From contig NZ_SAUH01000001.1 of assembly GCF_004193175.1 (NCBI RefSeq), positions 4,373,501-4,437,500 of the forward strand: a stretch of 64,000 nucleotides of DNA, written 5' to 3'. Below, in pieces: positions 33,464 to 41,222 of the stretch. The first letter of the stretch is position 1. Each line of letters opens with the position of its first letter. Position numbers and translations under genes: made by a program. The DNA comes from Streptomyces sp. RFCAC02. Lineage in GTDB: Bacteria > Actinomycetota > Actinomycetes > Streptomycetales > Streptomycetaceae. The notes beneath the pieces were generated by a model. The model was not told where the DNA came from and ran no database searches. It saw only the letters and a program-made list of their open reading frames with translations.

Positions 33464-33787
33464 GTGGCCGAGGCTGACTGGGAGAGCGCCGAGCAGGTGG
33501 AGGACGCCATTGATCTGTTGGCCGAGACGGGACCTACGCTGGGTCGGCCGTTGGTGGACCGGGTCAAGGGCGCCGAGAACCATCACCTGAAGGAACTGAG
33601 ACCAGGGCCGTCGGGTAGCAGTGAGATCCGCATTCTTTTCGCCTTCGACCCCGTACGCCGGGCGGTGCTTCTGGTGGCGGGCGACAAGGCCGGCAACTGG
33701 CGGGGCTGGTACGAGGCCAATATCCCCGTCGCCGATGCGCGTTATCGGGAACACATAGCCGATTCCGAGGGCAGGGAGTACCAATGA
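33464..33787 (+). CDS. RelE/HigB-type (Gp49-like) toxin
   Basis: 107 aa from GTG 33464. AIDLLAETGPTLGRPLVDRVKGAENHHLKELRPG and EIRILFAFDPVRRAVLLVAGDKAGNWRGWY match the phage Gp49-like/HigB family of type II TA toxins, which cleave mRNA at the ribosome. The usual N-terminal strand (EW-x-V...) is weak or missing; the frame is open upstream to the dehalogenase junction, so the N-terminus may have been lost or altered. The stop overlaps the antitoxin ATG. Confidence 0.85.
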   Translation: MAEADWESAEQVEDAIDLLAETGPTLGRPLVDRVKGAENHHLKELRPGPSGSSEIRILFAFDPVRRAVLLVAGDKAGNWRGWYEANIPVADARYREHIADSEGREYQ

Positions 33788-34122
33788 GTGCGGTCAGCTG
33801 GGAGGAGACGAGGCGCAGGGTGCGTGAGCGCCGCGAAGCCGCGGGGCTGCCCGTGCGGTCGTCGGCGGAGAAGCGGGAGGCGATGGACCGGCTTGTCGCC
33901 GAGGTGCGCGCCCACCGCCTTGCGGAGATCCGTCAGGAGCAGGCACTGACCCAGCGTGCTGTCGCCGCGGCCATGGGGGTCTCCGCTCCGCGCGTGTCGG
34001 CGATCGAACACGGCGACATCGACCGCGCCGAGCTGGCGACGCTTCGGTCCTACGTGGAAGCCCTCGGCGGACGGTTGCGCGTGGTCGCGGATTTCGGTGA
34101 TGCGGAGTTCACGGTCGCCTGA
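33784..34122 (+). CDS. XRE-family HTH antitoxin
   Basis: 112 aa, ATGA overlap with the toxin gene. The HTH is at about residues 45-95: IRQEQALTQRAVAAAMGVSAPRVSAIEHGDIDRAELATLRSYVEALG. The C-terminus LRVVADFGDAEFTVA is the short strand often seen in HigA-like antitoxins. It should neutralise the toxin and repress the operon. Toxin-first order is typical of higBA. Confidence 0.9.
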   Translation: MSAVSWEETRRRVRERREAAGLPVRSSAEKREAMDRLVAEVRAHRLAEIRQEQALTQRAVAAAMGVSAPRVSAIEHGDIDRAELATLRSYVEALGGRLRVVADFGDAEFTVA

Positions 34123-34127
34123 TTGCT

Positions 34128-34199
34128 CGGCCGCCCGCCGTCGAGGCCGGCGGGGTGGGCGAGGCCATGATCCTCGACGGGAACCTACTGGCTGGACCG
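34128..34199 (+). pseudogene. Haloalkane dehalogenase fragment (right part)
   Basis: Six bases after the antitoxin stop, the frame through GTG 34155 reads GGVGEAMILDGNLL, resembling the conserved V-G-x-x-x-I-x-D-x-N segment that lies about 40 residues beyond the nucleophile elbow in haloalkane dehalogenases. It has the same orientation as the left fragment. Together they suggest that the TA pair replaced the middle of one gene. The match is short, so it is less certain than the left fragment. Confidence 0.5.
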
Positions 34200-34211
34200 G
34201 CACGGGCTGCG

Positions 34212-34817
34212 CTAGGAAAGGTCCTCGCCCTTTGGCGGCTCGGCGGGTTCCAGCAGGGCGTGCAGCGCGGGGCGCAGCAGGTCGGTGAGGTGTTCGACGG
34301 CGGTGTCGCGCAGGTCGGGGAGGCCGAGGAGCTGGTGGCCGATGGTCGCCCCGACGACGGTGGTGACGGCGAGCGCGGCGCGTGCGCGCGCGTCCGGGGT
34401 GGCGGGGAGGCCGGCGGCGATCTCGTCGATCTGGCGGCCGAGCGTCGTGCGGGCGTGCTCGGCGGCGTCGGGGTGGGTCAGCATCGAGCGCAGCGTGGCG
34501 AGCGACGTGGCGGGCAGGCCGTCGAGCTTGACGCCGAGGGACGCGAGCAGCGCGGTGACCGCGCCGTCGGGGCCCTCGCCGAGGCCCGCGCCGCCCTCGG
34601 GCACGCGGACCTCGGCGGCCCGCGCGAAGAGGGCGGCCTTCGAGCCGAAGTACTGCATGACCAGCGCCGGGTCGACGCCCGCCGCGGCGGCGACCGCCCT
34701 GATGGTGGCGCGCTCGTACCCGTGGCGGGCGAAGAGGTCGCGGGCCGCGCCGAGGATGCGTTCCTCGGTGCCGCGGCGGCGTTCGGCGCGGGACGTGCTG
34801 CGGGCGGGCTCGTTCAT
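34212..34817 (-). CDS. TetR-family transcriptional regulator
   Basis: 201 aa from ATG 34817. HTH: RILGAARDLFARHGYERATIRAVAAAAGVDPALVMQYFGSKAALF. The C-terminal domain (LATLRSMLTHPDAAEHARTTLG, AALAVTTVVGATIGHQLLGLPDL) belongs to the TetR_C_17-like group. Divergent from a SnoaL-like gene across an 89-base region containing a perfect 12-bp inverted repeat. Probably represses both. Confidence 0.92.
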   Translation of the reverse strand: MNEPARSTSRAERRRGTEERILGAARDLFARHGYERATIRAVAAAAGVDPALVMQYFGSKAALFARAAEVRVPEGGAGLGEGPDGAVTALLASLGVKLDGLPATSLATLRSMLTHPDAAEHARTTLGRQIDEIAAGLPATPDARARAALAVTTVVGATIGHQLLGLPDLRDTAVEHLTDLLRPALHALLEPAEPPKGEDLS

Positions 34818-34851
34818 GAGCCCGGACCCTACAGGGGCCGGTTTCTGCTCT

Positions 34852-34882
34852 ACACTCGTTGAGCCAGTCACTCAACGAGTGT
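34852..34882. promoter_or_regulatory. Perfect 12-bp inverted repeat, probable TetR operator
   Basis: ACACTCGTTGAG (34852-34863) and CTCAACGAGTGT (34871-34882) are exact reverse complements with a 7-base spacer. The element lies between the divergent TetR and SnoaL-like genes, 35 bases from the former and 25 from the latter. Confidence 0.7.
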
Positions 34883-34906
34883 CGAGTCGAGAGGGGTTCC
34901 TCCGTC

Positions 34907-35329
34907 ATGCCCAGCACCGAGCGCGACCCGCTGTCCGTCCTCGCCCGCTACCGCCGGGCCATGCTGACCAAGTCCGCCGACGACCTCGCCGACCTGTACG
35001 CGCCCGACGGCGTGCACGAGTTCCCGTTCGCCTTCCCCGGGGTGCCCGGCCGTCTCGCCGGCCGCGAGGCCGTGCGCGAGACCTACCGGGCGCTGTGGGG
35101 GGCCACCCCCGTCACCGTCCGCGCCGTCCACGAGGTCGCCGTGCACACCACCGGCGACCCCGCGGTGATCGTGGCCGAGCAGACGGCCGTCACCGCAGGG
35201 GCCGACGGCTCCGAGCGGCACGTCCCCGGCCTCCTCGTGCTGCGGGTCGGGGACGACGGCCTGCTCACGCACGTGCGCGACTACATGGACACGGGCGCCG
35301 TCCAGCGCGCCCGCGCCACCGCCGGCTGA
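34907..35329 (+). CDS. SnoaL-like/NTF2-fold protein
   Basis: 140 aa from ATG 34907 with GAGGGG upstream. RYRRAMLTKSADDLADLYAPDGVHEFPFAFPG and GREAVRETYRALWG, then VIVAEQTAVTAGADGSERHVPGLLVLRV and THVRDYMDTGAV match the SnoaL-like NTF2 fold. These act as small-molecule isomerases/cyclases or binding proteins. Substrate unknown. Probably controlled by the divergent TetR. Confidence 0.85.
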   Translation: MPSTERDPLSVLARYRRAMLTKSADDLADLYAPDGVHEFPFAFPGVPGRLAGREAVRETYRALWGATPVTVRAVHEVAVHTTGDPAVIVAEQTAVTAGADGSERHVPGLLVLRVGDDGLLTHVRDYMDTGAVQRARATAG

Positions 35330-35337
35330 CGGGGGCG

Positions 35338-36441
35338 TCACGTCCCCCTGTGCGCGAGCCGGCGCACCGTACGGTCCACGTCCGCCGGTGTCACGACGCC
35401 GACGGGACGGCCGTCGGCGAGCACCAGCACCCGGTCCTCCGGGCCGGGGTCGAGACGGGGGAGCAGGTCGGACAGCGGCTCGTCGGGGCGGGCGGTACGC
35501 GTCTGCGCCAGCGGCCGCATGACCTCCCCGACCGTCGCGCCGTCCGCGCGCGCGGCCCGCTCCGGCGTGACCAGGCCCACCGCCCGGCCCCCCTTGTCCG
35601 TGACGGGGTACGCGCGGTGCGCGCGCCCGTGGGCCGGGCCGCCGCGCAGCCGTTCCGCCGGGAGGCCGGAAGGGACGGTCACCGGGTCGGCCGTCATCGA
35701 CGCGCGCACCGGCACGCCGGCCACCGCCTCCCGCATCCGCGCCTGGCGGCCCTCAGCCGTGGCGGCGACCACGATGAACCAGCCGACCAGCGCCACCCAC
35801 AGCGGCGCCGCCACCCCGGCCGACACGAACCCCCACACGCCGAGGACCACCAGCGCCCAGCCGAGGACCCGCCCGGCCGTCGCCGCGCCCACCGCCGCGC
35901 GCAGCCGGTCGCCGGTCCGCCACCACAGGAACGCCCGCAGCAGCCGCCCGCCGTCCAGTGGCGCGGCGGGCAGGGCGTTGAAGACGCCGAGCAGCAGGTT
36001 GACCGCCGCCAGCCAGGCCACCGCCTCGGCCACAGGACCGCCGGCGCCCGCCGCCCACGCGCAGCCCGCGCACAGGAGGCCGAGGACGACGCTCACCAGC
36101 GGCCCGGCGCCCGCGACGCGCGCCTCGGCCGCCGGGCCCGGCGCCTCGTCCCGCAGCCGCGTCGCCCCGCCGAGCAGCCACAGCGTGATGTCCTCGACGG
36201 GGATGCCGTGCCGCCGCGCCACCACGGCGTGGGCGAGTTCGTGCGCGAGCAGCGAGAGCAGGAACAGCAGCGCCGCGGCGAGCCCGAGCGCCGTGTACAG
36301 GGTCCACGACCGCCCGGGATGGGCCGTCGGGAGCCGCTGCGCCGCCAGCCCGTAGGCGATCAGGCCGAAGACCAGGACGACACTCCAGTGCACCCCGGTC
36401 CTGACCCCGGCGATCCGGCCCAGCGGGAAGTCCGGCCGCAT
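35338..36441 (-). CDS. Site-2 protease (M50) with CBS domains
   Basis: 367 aa. Membrane helices hold the zinc motif H67-ELA-H71 (LLAHELAHAVVARRHG) and the third ligand motif NALPAAPLDGGR near 160. After about residue 245 two CBS domains follow (ASMTADPVTVPSG, RAYPVTDKGGRAVGLVTPE; DRVLVLADGRPVGVVTPADVD). M50B intramembrane proteases cut transmembrane segments of regulators; CBS domains suggest nucleotide control. Nine bases after the SnoaL-like stop, convergent. Confidence 0.92.
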   Translation of the reverse strand: MRPDFPLGRIAGVRTGVHWSVVLVFGLIAYGLAAQRLPTAHPGRSWTLYTALGLAAALLFLLSLLAHELAHAVVARRHGIPVEDITLWLLGGATRLRDEAPGPAAEARVAGAGPLVSVVLGLLCAGCAWAAGAGGPVAEAVAWLAAVNLLLGVFNALPAAPLDGGRLLRAFLWWRTGDRLRAAVGAATAGRVLGWALVVLGVWGFVSAGVAAPLWVALVGWFIVVAATAEGRQARMREAVAGVPVRASMTADPVTVPSGLPAERLRGGPAHGRAHRAYPVTDKGGRAVGLVTPERAARADGATVGEVMRPLAQTRTARPDEPLSDLLPRLDPGPEDRVLVLADGRPVGVVTPADVDRTVRRLAHRGT

Positions 36442-36448
36442 CCCGCGC

Positions 36449-37462
36449 TCACCTCCTTCGTCCCGGCGAGTTCGGCGCGGGGCGGGTACCCACGCCTGGC
36501 GCGGGGGATGCGGCCGGGCGCGACTCGGCGACCGCGAGCCCGGCGATGGCGGCGAGCATCAGCAGTGTGCCGGTGACCGTGCCCGTGGTGAGCCGCTCGC
36601 CGAGGAACAGCACCGCGAGCACCGCCGCGCCGACCGGCTCGATGAGCATCACCACCGACGCCGTGGCCGCCCGGACCACCGCCGCCCCGGCGAAGTACAG
36701 CGGGTACGCGAGCGCCGTCGTGACGGTGGCGAGGTAGAACAGCAGCAGGACCACCCGGCCGGGGTGCGCGGTGTGCGGCACCAGGCCCTCGCCCCAGGCG
36801 AACGGCAGCATGACGGCCGCGCCGACGGCGAACGACCACACCGTGAGCGTGCGGGGGGACTCACCGGCGCCGTGTCGTCCGGTCCACCGCCCCAGCACGT
36901 TCGAGACGGCGTATCCGGCGGCGGACAGCAGCGCCATCACCACCCCCCGGGAATGGACGACGCCCTCCTGGCCGTCAAGCACCAGGATCGTGAGCCCGGC
37001 CAGCGCGCCGCCGACCGCCAGGAGCCCGCCGCGTCCCGTGCGCTCGCCCAGGAACAGGCGCCCGCCGGCAGCCGTGAACACCGGAGCGGCCCCCAGCGTG
37101 ACGATGGTGCCCACCGCCAGACCCGTGTCCCGCACGGCGGCGAAGTAGGCGCTCTGGAAGATCGCCAGGCCGACGCCGGTACCCGTGAACAGCAGCACAC
37201 GCCCTCTCGTCGGTCGTGGCGCGGCGGTCGTGCCGCGGGCGGGGCGGAGGACACGGACCGCGAGCAGCAGCACCATGCCGGCGAGAAAGCGCCAGAACGA
37301 AACGGCCATGGGTCCGAAGTCGCTGGACCGGTAGACGATGTCCACGGCGGCCCCGGTAGTGCCCCAGGTGAGGCCGGCGAACGCCAGGCAGGCAAGGCCG
37401 CGGCGCGCCGATCGTGACGCCGCCCCCCGGGCAGGGGTGACGGCAACAGCAGTTCTCGACAT
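36449..37462 (-). CDS. EamA/DMT-family exporter
   Basis: 337 aa with about ten membrane helices in two EamA repeats. The first begins [22 protein letters not shown], the second [23 protein letters not shown]; signature glycine/proline-rich ends are seen at [12 protein letters not shown] and [12 protein letters not shown]. Drug/metabolite superfamily; likely exports a small metabolite. Cargo unknown. It lies seven bases downstream from nothing on its strand and precedes the M50 gene in transcription, so the two may be co-transcribed. Confidence 0.9.
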   Translation of the reverse strand: MSRTAVAVTPARGAASRSARRGLACLAFAGLTWGTTGAAVDIVYRSSDFGPMAVSFWRFLAGMVLLLAVRVLRPARGTTAAPRPTRGRVLLFTGTGVGLAIFQSAYFAAVRDTGLAVGTIVTLGAAPVFTAAGGRLFLGERTGRGGLLAVGGALAGLTILVLDGQEGVVHSRGVVMALLSAAGYAVSNVLGRWTGRHGAGESPRTLTVWSFAVGAAVMLPFAWGEGLVPHTAHPGRVVLLLFYLATVTTALAYPLYFAGAAVVRAATASVVMLIEPVGAAVLAVLFLGERLTTGTVTGTLLMLAAIAGLAVAESRPAASPAPGVGTRPAPNSPGRRR

Positions 37463-37471
37463 GGAAAGGAT

Positions 37472-37483
37472 CTCCGTACGGAG
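37472..37483. promoter_or_regulatory. 12-bp palindrome before the EamA gene
   Basis: CTCCGTACGGAG is self-complementary and lies 10-21 bases upstream of the EamA ATG, including the likely ribosome-binding GGAG. It might act as an operator or as an RNA hairpin that limits translation. Confidence 0.3.
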
Positions 37484-37664
37484 CAGACGGTCGTGGTCTC
37501 CCGCAAGCGGGCACGACCGGTCGGCGCGTCACGGCCCGTGGCCTGCGCGTCCCTGTCGGCGGCGCCCGCTCAGACGACTGGCGGCGCGAGATTCGCTGCA
37601 CACATGCGGTTCACCCTAGGCCATCGCCCACGGGGAGCGTCACCGTGCGTACATACCGGGGCGA

Positions 37665-38924
37665 TCACAGCCGCGCGGTGAACCAGTCCCGGGCGCGTTC
37701 GGCGACCATGGACAGCGCCCCCGGCTCCTCGAAGAGATGGGTCGCCCCCGGCACGACGGACAGCCGGGCCGAGTCCGGCAGCCGGCCGAGCGCGTCCCGG
37801 TTCGCCGCGAGCACCTCGTGGTCCTCGCCGCCCACCAGCAGCAGCACGGGCGCGCGGACGGCCCCGAGGACATCCCCCGCGAGATCGGGCCGGCCGCCAC
37901 GGGACACCACGGCGGCCACCCGCGCGTCCGGCTCGGCCGCCAGCCGCAGCGCGCCCGCCGCCCCCGTGCTCGCGCCGAACAGACCGAGCGGCAGCCGCCC
38001 GCCGGTTCGCGCCACCGCGCCCTGTGCCCACGCCACGGCCCCGCCCAGCCGGCGGGCCAGCAGCCCGGCGTCGAACACGCGCGAGCGGTCGAGATCCTCC
38101 TCGTCCGTCAGCAGGTCGACCAGCAGCGTCGCGAGACCAGCCTCGTTCAGCGCCCGGGCGACGAACCGGTTGCGCGGACTGAGCCGCCCGCTGCCCGTCC
38201 CGTGGGCGAACACCACAAGACCCCGCGCACCCCCGGGCCGCGCCAGCTCCCCGCGCAGCCGTACGCCGTCCGCCGAGGCCACCGTCACCTCGCGCCGCTC
38301 GCCCCGCTCCAGCGCCGCCACGACCTCGGCGTCCGTCGTCTGCGCGAAATCGCGGTAGAACTGGCCCACGGCCGCGAACCCCGCCGGCAGCGAGGGGCAG
38401 CGGAACACGTCCGCCTCCCCGCCGATCCGCTCCGCCCAGTCGCGCGGCGCGACCGGCACCGCGAGCACCACCTCCGCCGCGCCCCGCGACCTGGCGGCCC
38501 GGCACGCCGCCCGCGCCGTGGCCCCCGTGGCGATCCCGTCGTCCACCACGATCACCGTACGGCCCGCCACCGACACCGGGGGCCGGTCGCCCCGGTACTC
38601 CCGCGAACGCCGCGCCAGCTCAGCCCGCTCCGCCGCCTCCACGTCCGCCAGCTCGGCGTCCCGCACGGCCGCGGCGCGCAGCACGTCCTCGTTCAGGACG
38701 CGCGCGCCGTCCTCGCCGATCGCGCCCATCGCGACCTCGGGCTGCCGGGGCACCCCCAGCTTCCGCACGACCCCCACGTCCAGCGGCGCGCCCAGCGCCC
38801 TGGCCACCTCGGCGGCCACCGGTACGCCCCCGCGCGGCAGGCCCCAGACCACCACGTCGCGCTCGCGGAAGTCCGCCAGCTCGCGGGCCAGCGCCCGCCC
38901 CGCGTCGGTACGGTCGGCGTACAT
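37665..38924 (-). CDS. Phosphoribosyltransferase fused to dienelactone-hydrolase-like domain
   Basis: 419 aa. Residues 1-210 are a PRTase: ERDVVVWGLPRGGVPVAAEVA, PRPP motif TVIVVDDGIATGAT, VFRCPSLPAGFAAVGQFYRDF. Residues 215-419 are an alpha/beta hydrolase: VVFAHGTGSGRLSPRN (oxyanion loop), LFGASTGAAGAL (nucleophile Ser in G-x-S-x-G), VLLLVGGEDHEV (Asp) and GATHLFEEPG (His). Such fusions occur in actinobacteria; the joint function is not known. The downstream gene order is not obviously operonic, 14 bases after the hypothetical gene's stop. Confidence 0.88.
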   Translation of the reverse strand: MYADRTDAGRALARELADFRERDVVVWGLPRGGVPVAAEVARALGAPLDVGVVRKLGVPRQPEVAMGAIGEDGARVLNEDVLRAAAVRDAELADVEAAERAELARRSREYRGDRPPVSVAGRTVIVVDDGIATGATARAACRAARSRGAAEVVLAVPVAPRDWAERIGGEADVFRCPSLPAGFAAVGQFYRDFAQTTDAEVVAALERGERREVTVASADGVRLRGELARPGGARGLVVFAHGTGSGRLSPRNRFVARALNEAGLATLLVDLLTDEEDLDRSRVFDAGLLARRLGGAVAWAQGAVARTGGRLPLGLFGASTGAAGALRLAAEPDARVAAVVSRGGRPDLAGDVLGAVRAPVLLLVGGEDHEVLAANRDALGRLPDSARLSVVPGATHLFEEPGALSMVAERARDWFTARL

Positions 38925-38938
38925 CGGGCCTCCTCAGC

Positions 38939-39820
38939 TCACCGGCTCACCCGCAGGGCCAGGTCGTTGTCCACCGTGTAGTACGGCTGGACGGTCATGC
39001 CCCCCAGGATCGCGGGCGGATAGACGAACACCGGCTTCTTGTCCGCCACGTCGTCCAGCAGCCGCCCGACCCTCACCCGTCCGGCCTTCCGCGCCGGCCG
39101 GACGAACACATCCCAGTACGCCTCGTCCTCGCCGTCCGCCGCCGGGGGGATCCGGTCGTACGGCGCGGTGAAGGTGAACGTGCCGTCGCCCGCGTCCCGC
39201 AGCTCCGCCTCGATCGCCGGGACGTCCTTGCCGCTGCCGCTGCCGCTGCCGCTGCCGCTGCCGCGCAGCCGCAGCAGCGCCGCCGCGCCCGCGCCGGCCT
39301 CGACGCCCACGAGCCGCACGGCGGCCGTCATGCCGTCACCGTCCACGAGGATGTCGCCCGCCTCGGCGTGCCCGGGGCGCACCCACGCCCGCACCGCGAA
39401 GTACGCGTCCTTCGTCGCGTACGGCAGGCGCACGGCGAGCGGGGACCCGTCGGGCACGGGGCCGCCCTCCGCGAGGTGCCGCAGCTCCCGCAGCCCCGGC
39501 AGGACCCGCAGCCGCGCCCGCCCCGGCGCCGGCACCACGAAGACGTCCCACCGCCCCTCGGTCAGCGGCGGCCCGGCCGGCAGCTCACCGTGCCAGCCGG
39601 CGCCGTCGTCGTCCCGCGTCAGGGGGACGGTGCGTGTCTCCGTCTCCGGCCTGCCCTTCTTCGGCCGCAGCACGAACAGCAGGACGGGGTCCACCGCGTC
39701 CTCGGGGATCCGCGTGACGTCCAGGCCGAGCCGCCCGTCCGGCGCGAGGACGCAGCCGGCGCGCGGCAGCCGTTCCTTCGGGACGGACGGGTCGGCTGCG
39801 GGCGTGGTGGGGGCGCTCAT
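38939..39820 (-). CDS. Hypothetical beta-rich protein coupled to a glycosyltransferase
   Basis: 293 aa. Two similar units can be seen: GRWDVFVVPAPGRARLRVLPGL and AYWDVFVRPARKAGRVRVGRLL, each following a strand-rich segment, so it may contain repeated Ig-like beta domains. The C-terminus is VQPYYTVDNDLALRV. A (Ser-Gly)x5 linker sits near residue 190. Its ATG overlaps the glycosyltransferase stop (ATGA), so both work in one process, perhaps cell-envelope glycan assembly. No known domain is firmly assigned. Confidence 0.65.
   Translation of the reverse strand: MSAPTTPAADPSVPKERLPRAGCVLAPDGRLGLDVTRIPEDAVDPVLLFVLRPKKGRPETETRTVPLTRDDDGAGWHGELPAGPPLTEGRWDVFVVPAPGRARLRVLPGLRELRHLAEGGPVPDGSPLAVRLPYATKDAYFAVRAWVRPGHAEAGDILVDGDGMTAAVRLVGVEAGAGAAALLRLRGSGSGSGSGSGKDVPAIEAELRDAGDGTFTFTAPYDRIPPAADGEDEAYWDVFVRPARKAGRVRVGRLLDDVADKKPVFVYPPAILGGMTVQPYYTVDNDLALRVSR
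39231..39260. repeat. Hexanucleotide microsatellite encoding a Gly-Ser linker
   Basis: Five tandem CCGCTG units (30 bases) encode the (Gly-Ser)5 run on the minus strand. Length change by slippage would keep the reading frame and alter only linker length. Confidence 0.9.
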
Positions 39821-41082
39821 CGGCGGGCCTTCCGGACGGAGCGGAGCGTGGACGCCGCGGCCCCGACCGCCGCGTCCCGCACGGTGTACGGCGCGCTGCG
39901 CAGCGCCGCGGCCAGCCGGGCGCCCAGCGGCCTGCGGGCACCGCCCGCGCGCTTCTCGGCCAGCAGCGACTCGAACATGCGCTCCGCCTCGGCGAGGATC
40001 GGCACCGGGTCGTAGCGCTCGGAGTTGGCGAGCGCGGCGGCGCTCATCCTGCGGCGCCGCTCGTCGTCCCTCACGAGGGACAGCAGCGCGTCACCGAAGG
40101 CGTCGGCGTCCCCGACGGGGACGAGCCTGCCGTCCTCGCCGTCCTTGATGATCTCGCCGGGGCCGTAGTCGCAGTCGGTGGAGACGACCGGCAGGCCGCA
40201 GCGCATGGCCTCCACGATCGTCATGCCGAACGGCTCGAAGTTCGAGGTGACGGCGGCGATCGAGCCCTTCACCCACTCGGACTCCATGGTGCCCGCGGCG
40301 CCCATGAGGAAGACGTTGTTGTACAGGCCCAGCTCGTCGATCAGGCGGCGCAGCCGGTCCTGCTCCTCGCCCTTGCCGTAGATGCGGAGCCGCCAGTCCG
40401 GGCGCTCCGCCACGACCTTGGCGAACGCGCGGATCAGCAGGTCGTAGCGCTTGACCCGCACCAGGCGGCCGGCGGCCACGACGATCCGGCCGCCGCCGTC
40501 CGCCGGGGGCAGGCCGGGCCTCGGCACGCTGTTGGGCAGGGCCGCGAGCCGGACGCCGGGCAGGCGCATGCGGCGCCGGTACTCCTCGGCGTCGGCGTGC
40601 GTGACGGTGGTGATGGCGTCGAGGCGCTGGTAGGCGCGCCGCAGCTCACCGCGCAGGGCGGGGGGGTGGTTGAGGAGTGTCAGGTGCTCCTGGCCGACGC
40701 GGACCGCGTCCTGCGGCCCCTCCAGGGCGAGGTGGACGTTGAGCCCGGGGCGGGTGCCGATGACGACGTCCGCCTCCAGGCCGCGCAGGCAGTCGGCGAT
40801 GCGCTGGTCCGTCAGGCGGCTGTACTGGCCGTAGCGGTACTCGGAGGCGGGGAAGACACGGGCCGGCTCGCGGTGGAGCGGGTGGTCCTTCTCCTCGCGG
40901 AGATCGACGAGTCCGCGCATCCGCACCCGCTCGCCCAGGGTGAAGACGGGGTCCGCGCGGTGCCGGAAGACGGAGACGATCTCGACGTCGTGCCGCTCGG
41001 CCAGGGCCTGCGCGAGGTTGAACGTCGTCCTGATCGTCCCCCCGATCCCGTAGCCGTTGTGGAGGAGGAAGGAAATCTTCAT
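39817..41082 (-). CDS. Family 4 glycosyltransferase (GT-B)
   Basis: 421 aa from ATG 41082. N-terminal NGYGIGGTIRTTFNLAQALAE is the acceptor-side GG loop; the C-terminal domain has VVAAGRLVRVKRYD, YGKGEEQD and the E-x7-E motif FEPFGMTIVEAMRCGLP. Retaining GT4 enzymes use nucleotide-sugar donors. No membrane segment except a possibly amphipathic tail. First gene of an operon with the beta-rich protein; the acceptor is unknown, possibly a cell-wall polymer. Confidence 0.92.
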   Translation of the reverse strand: MKISFLLHNGYGIGGTIRTTFNLAQALAERHDVEIVSVFRHRADPVFTLGERVRMRGLVDLREEKDHPLHREPARVFPASEYRYGQYSRLTDQRIADCLRGLEADVVIGTRPGLNVHLALEGPQDAVRVGQEHLTLLNHPPALRGELRRAYQRLDAITTVTHADAEEYRRRMRLPGVRLAALPNSVPRPGLPPADGGGRIVVAAGRLVRVKRYDLLIRAFAKVVAERPDWRLRIYGKGEEQDRLRRLIDELGLYNNVFLMGAAGTMESEWVKGSIAAVTSNFEPFGMTIVEAMRCGLPVVSTDCDYGPGEIIKDGEDGRLVPVGDADAFGDALLSLVRDDERRRRMSAAALANSERYDPVPILAEAERMFESLLAEKRAGGARRPLGARLAAALRSAPYTVRDAAVGAAASTLRSVRKARR

Positions 41083-41130
41083 GTGGTGAGGGACCCATCG
41101 GGGAGGCGCCCGGTTGAGCAGGGGCATGAC

Positions 41131-41152
41131 GCGGGGCAACACATTACCCCGC
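41131..41152. promoter_or_regulatory. Inverted repeat upstream of the glycosyltransferase
   Basis: GCGGGG (41131-41136) and CCCCGC (41147-41152) flank an AT-rich centre that holds TAATGT on the minus strand, a possible -10 box, 49-70 bases before the ATG at 41082. Candidate promoter with operator; no convincing -35. Confidence 0.3.
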
Positions 41153-41222
41153 AACTGATGGCGGAATGACCGCTTCCGGTCGCTCGGCGTTCACCCGCGT
41201 GGGCTACGGATATGGTGGCCGG

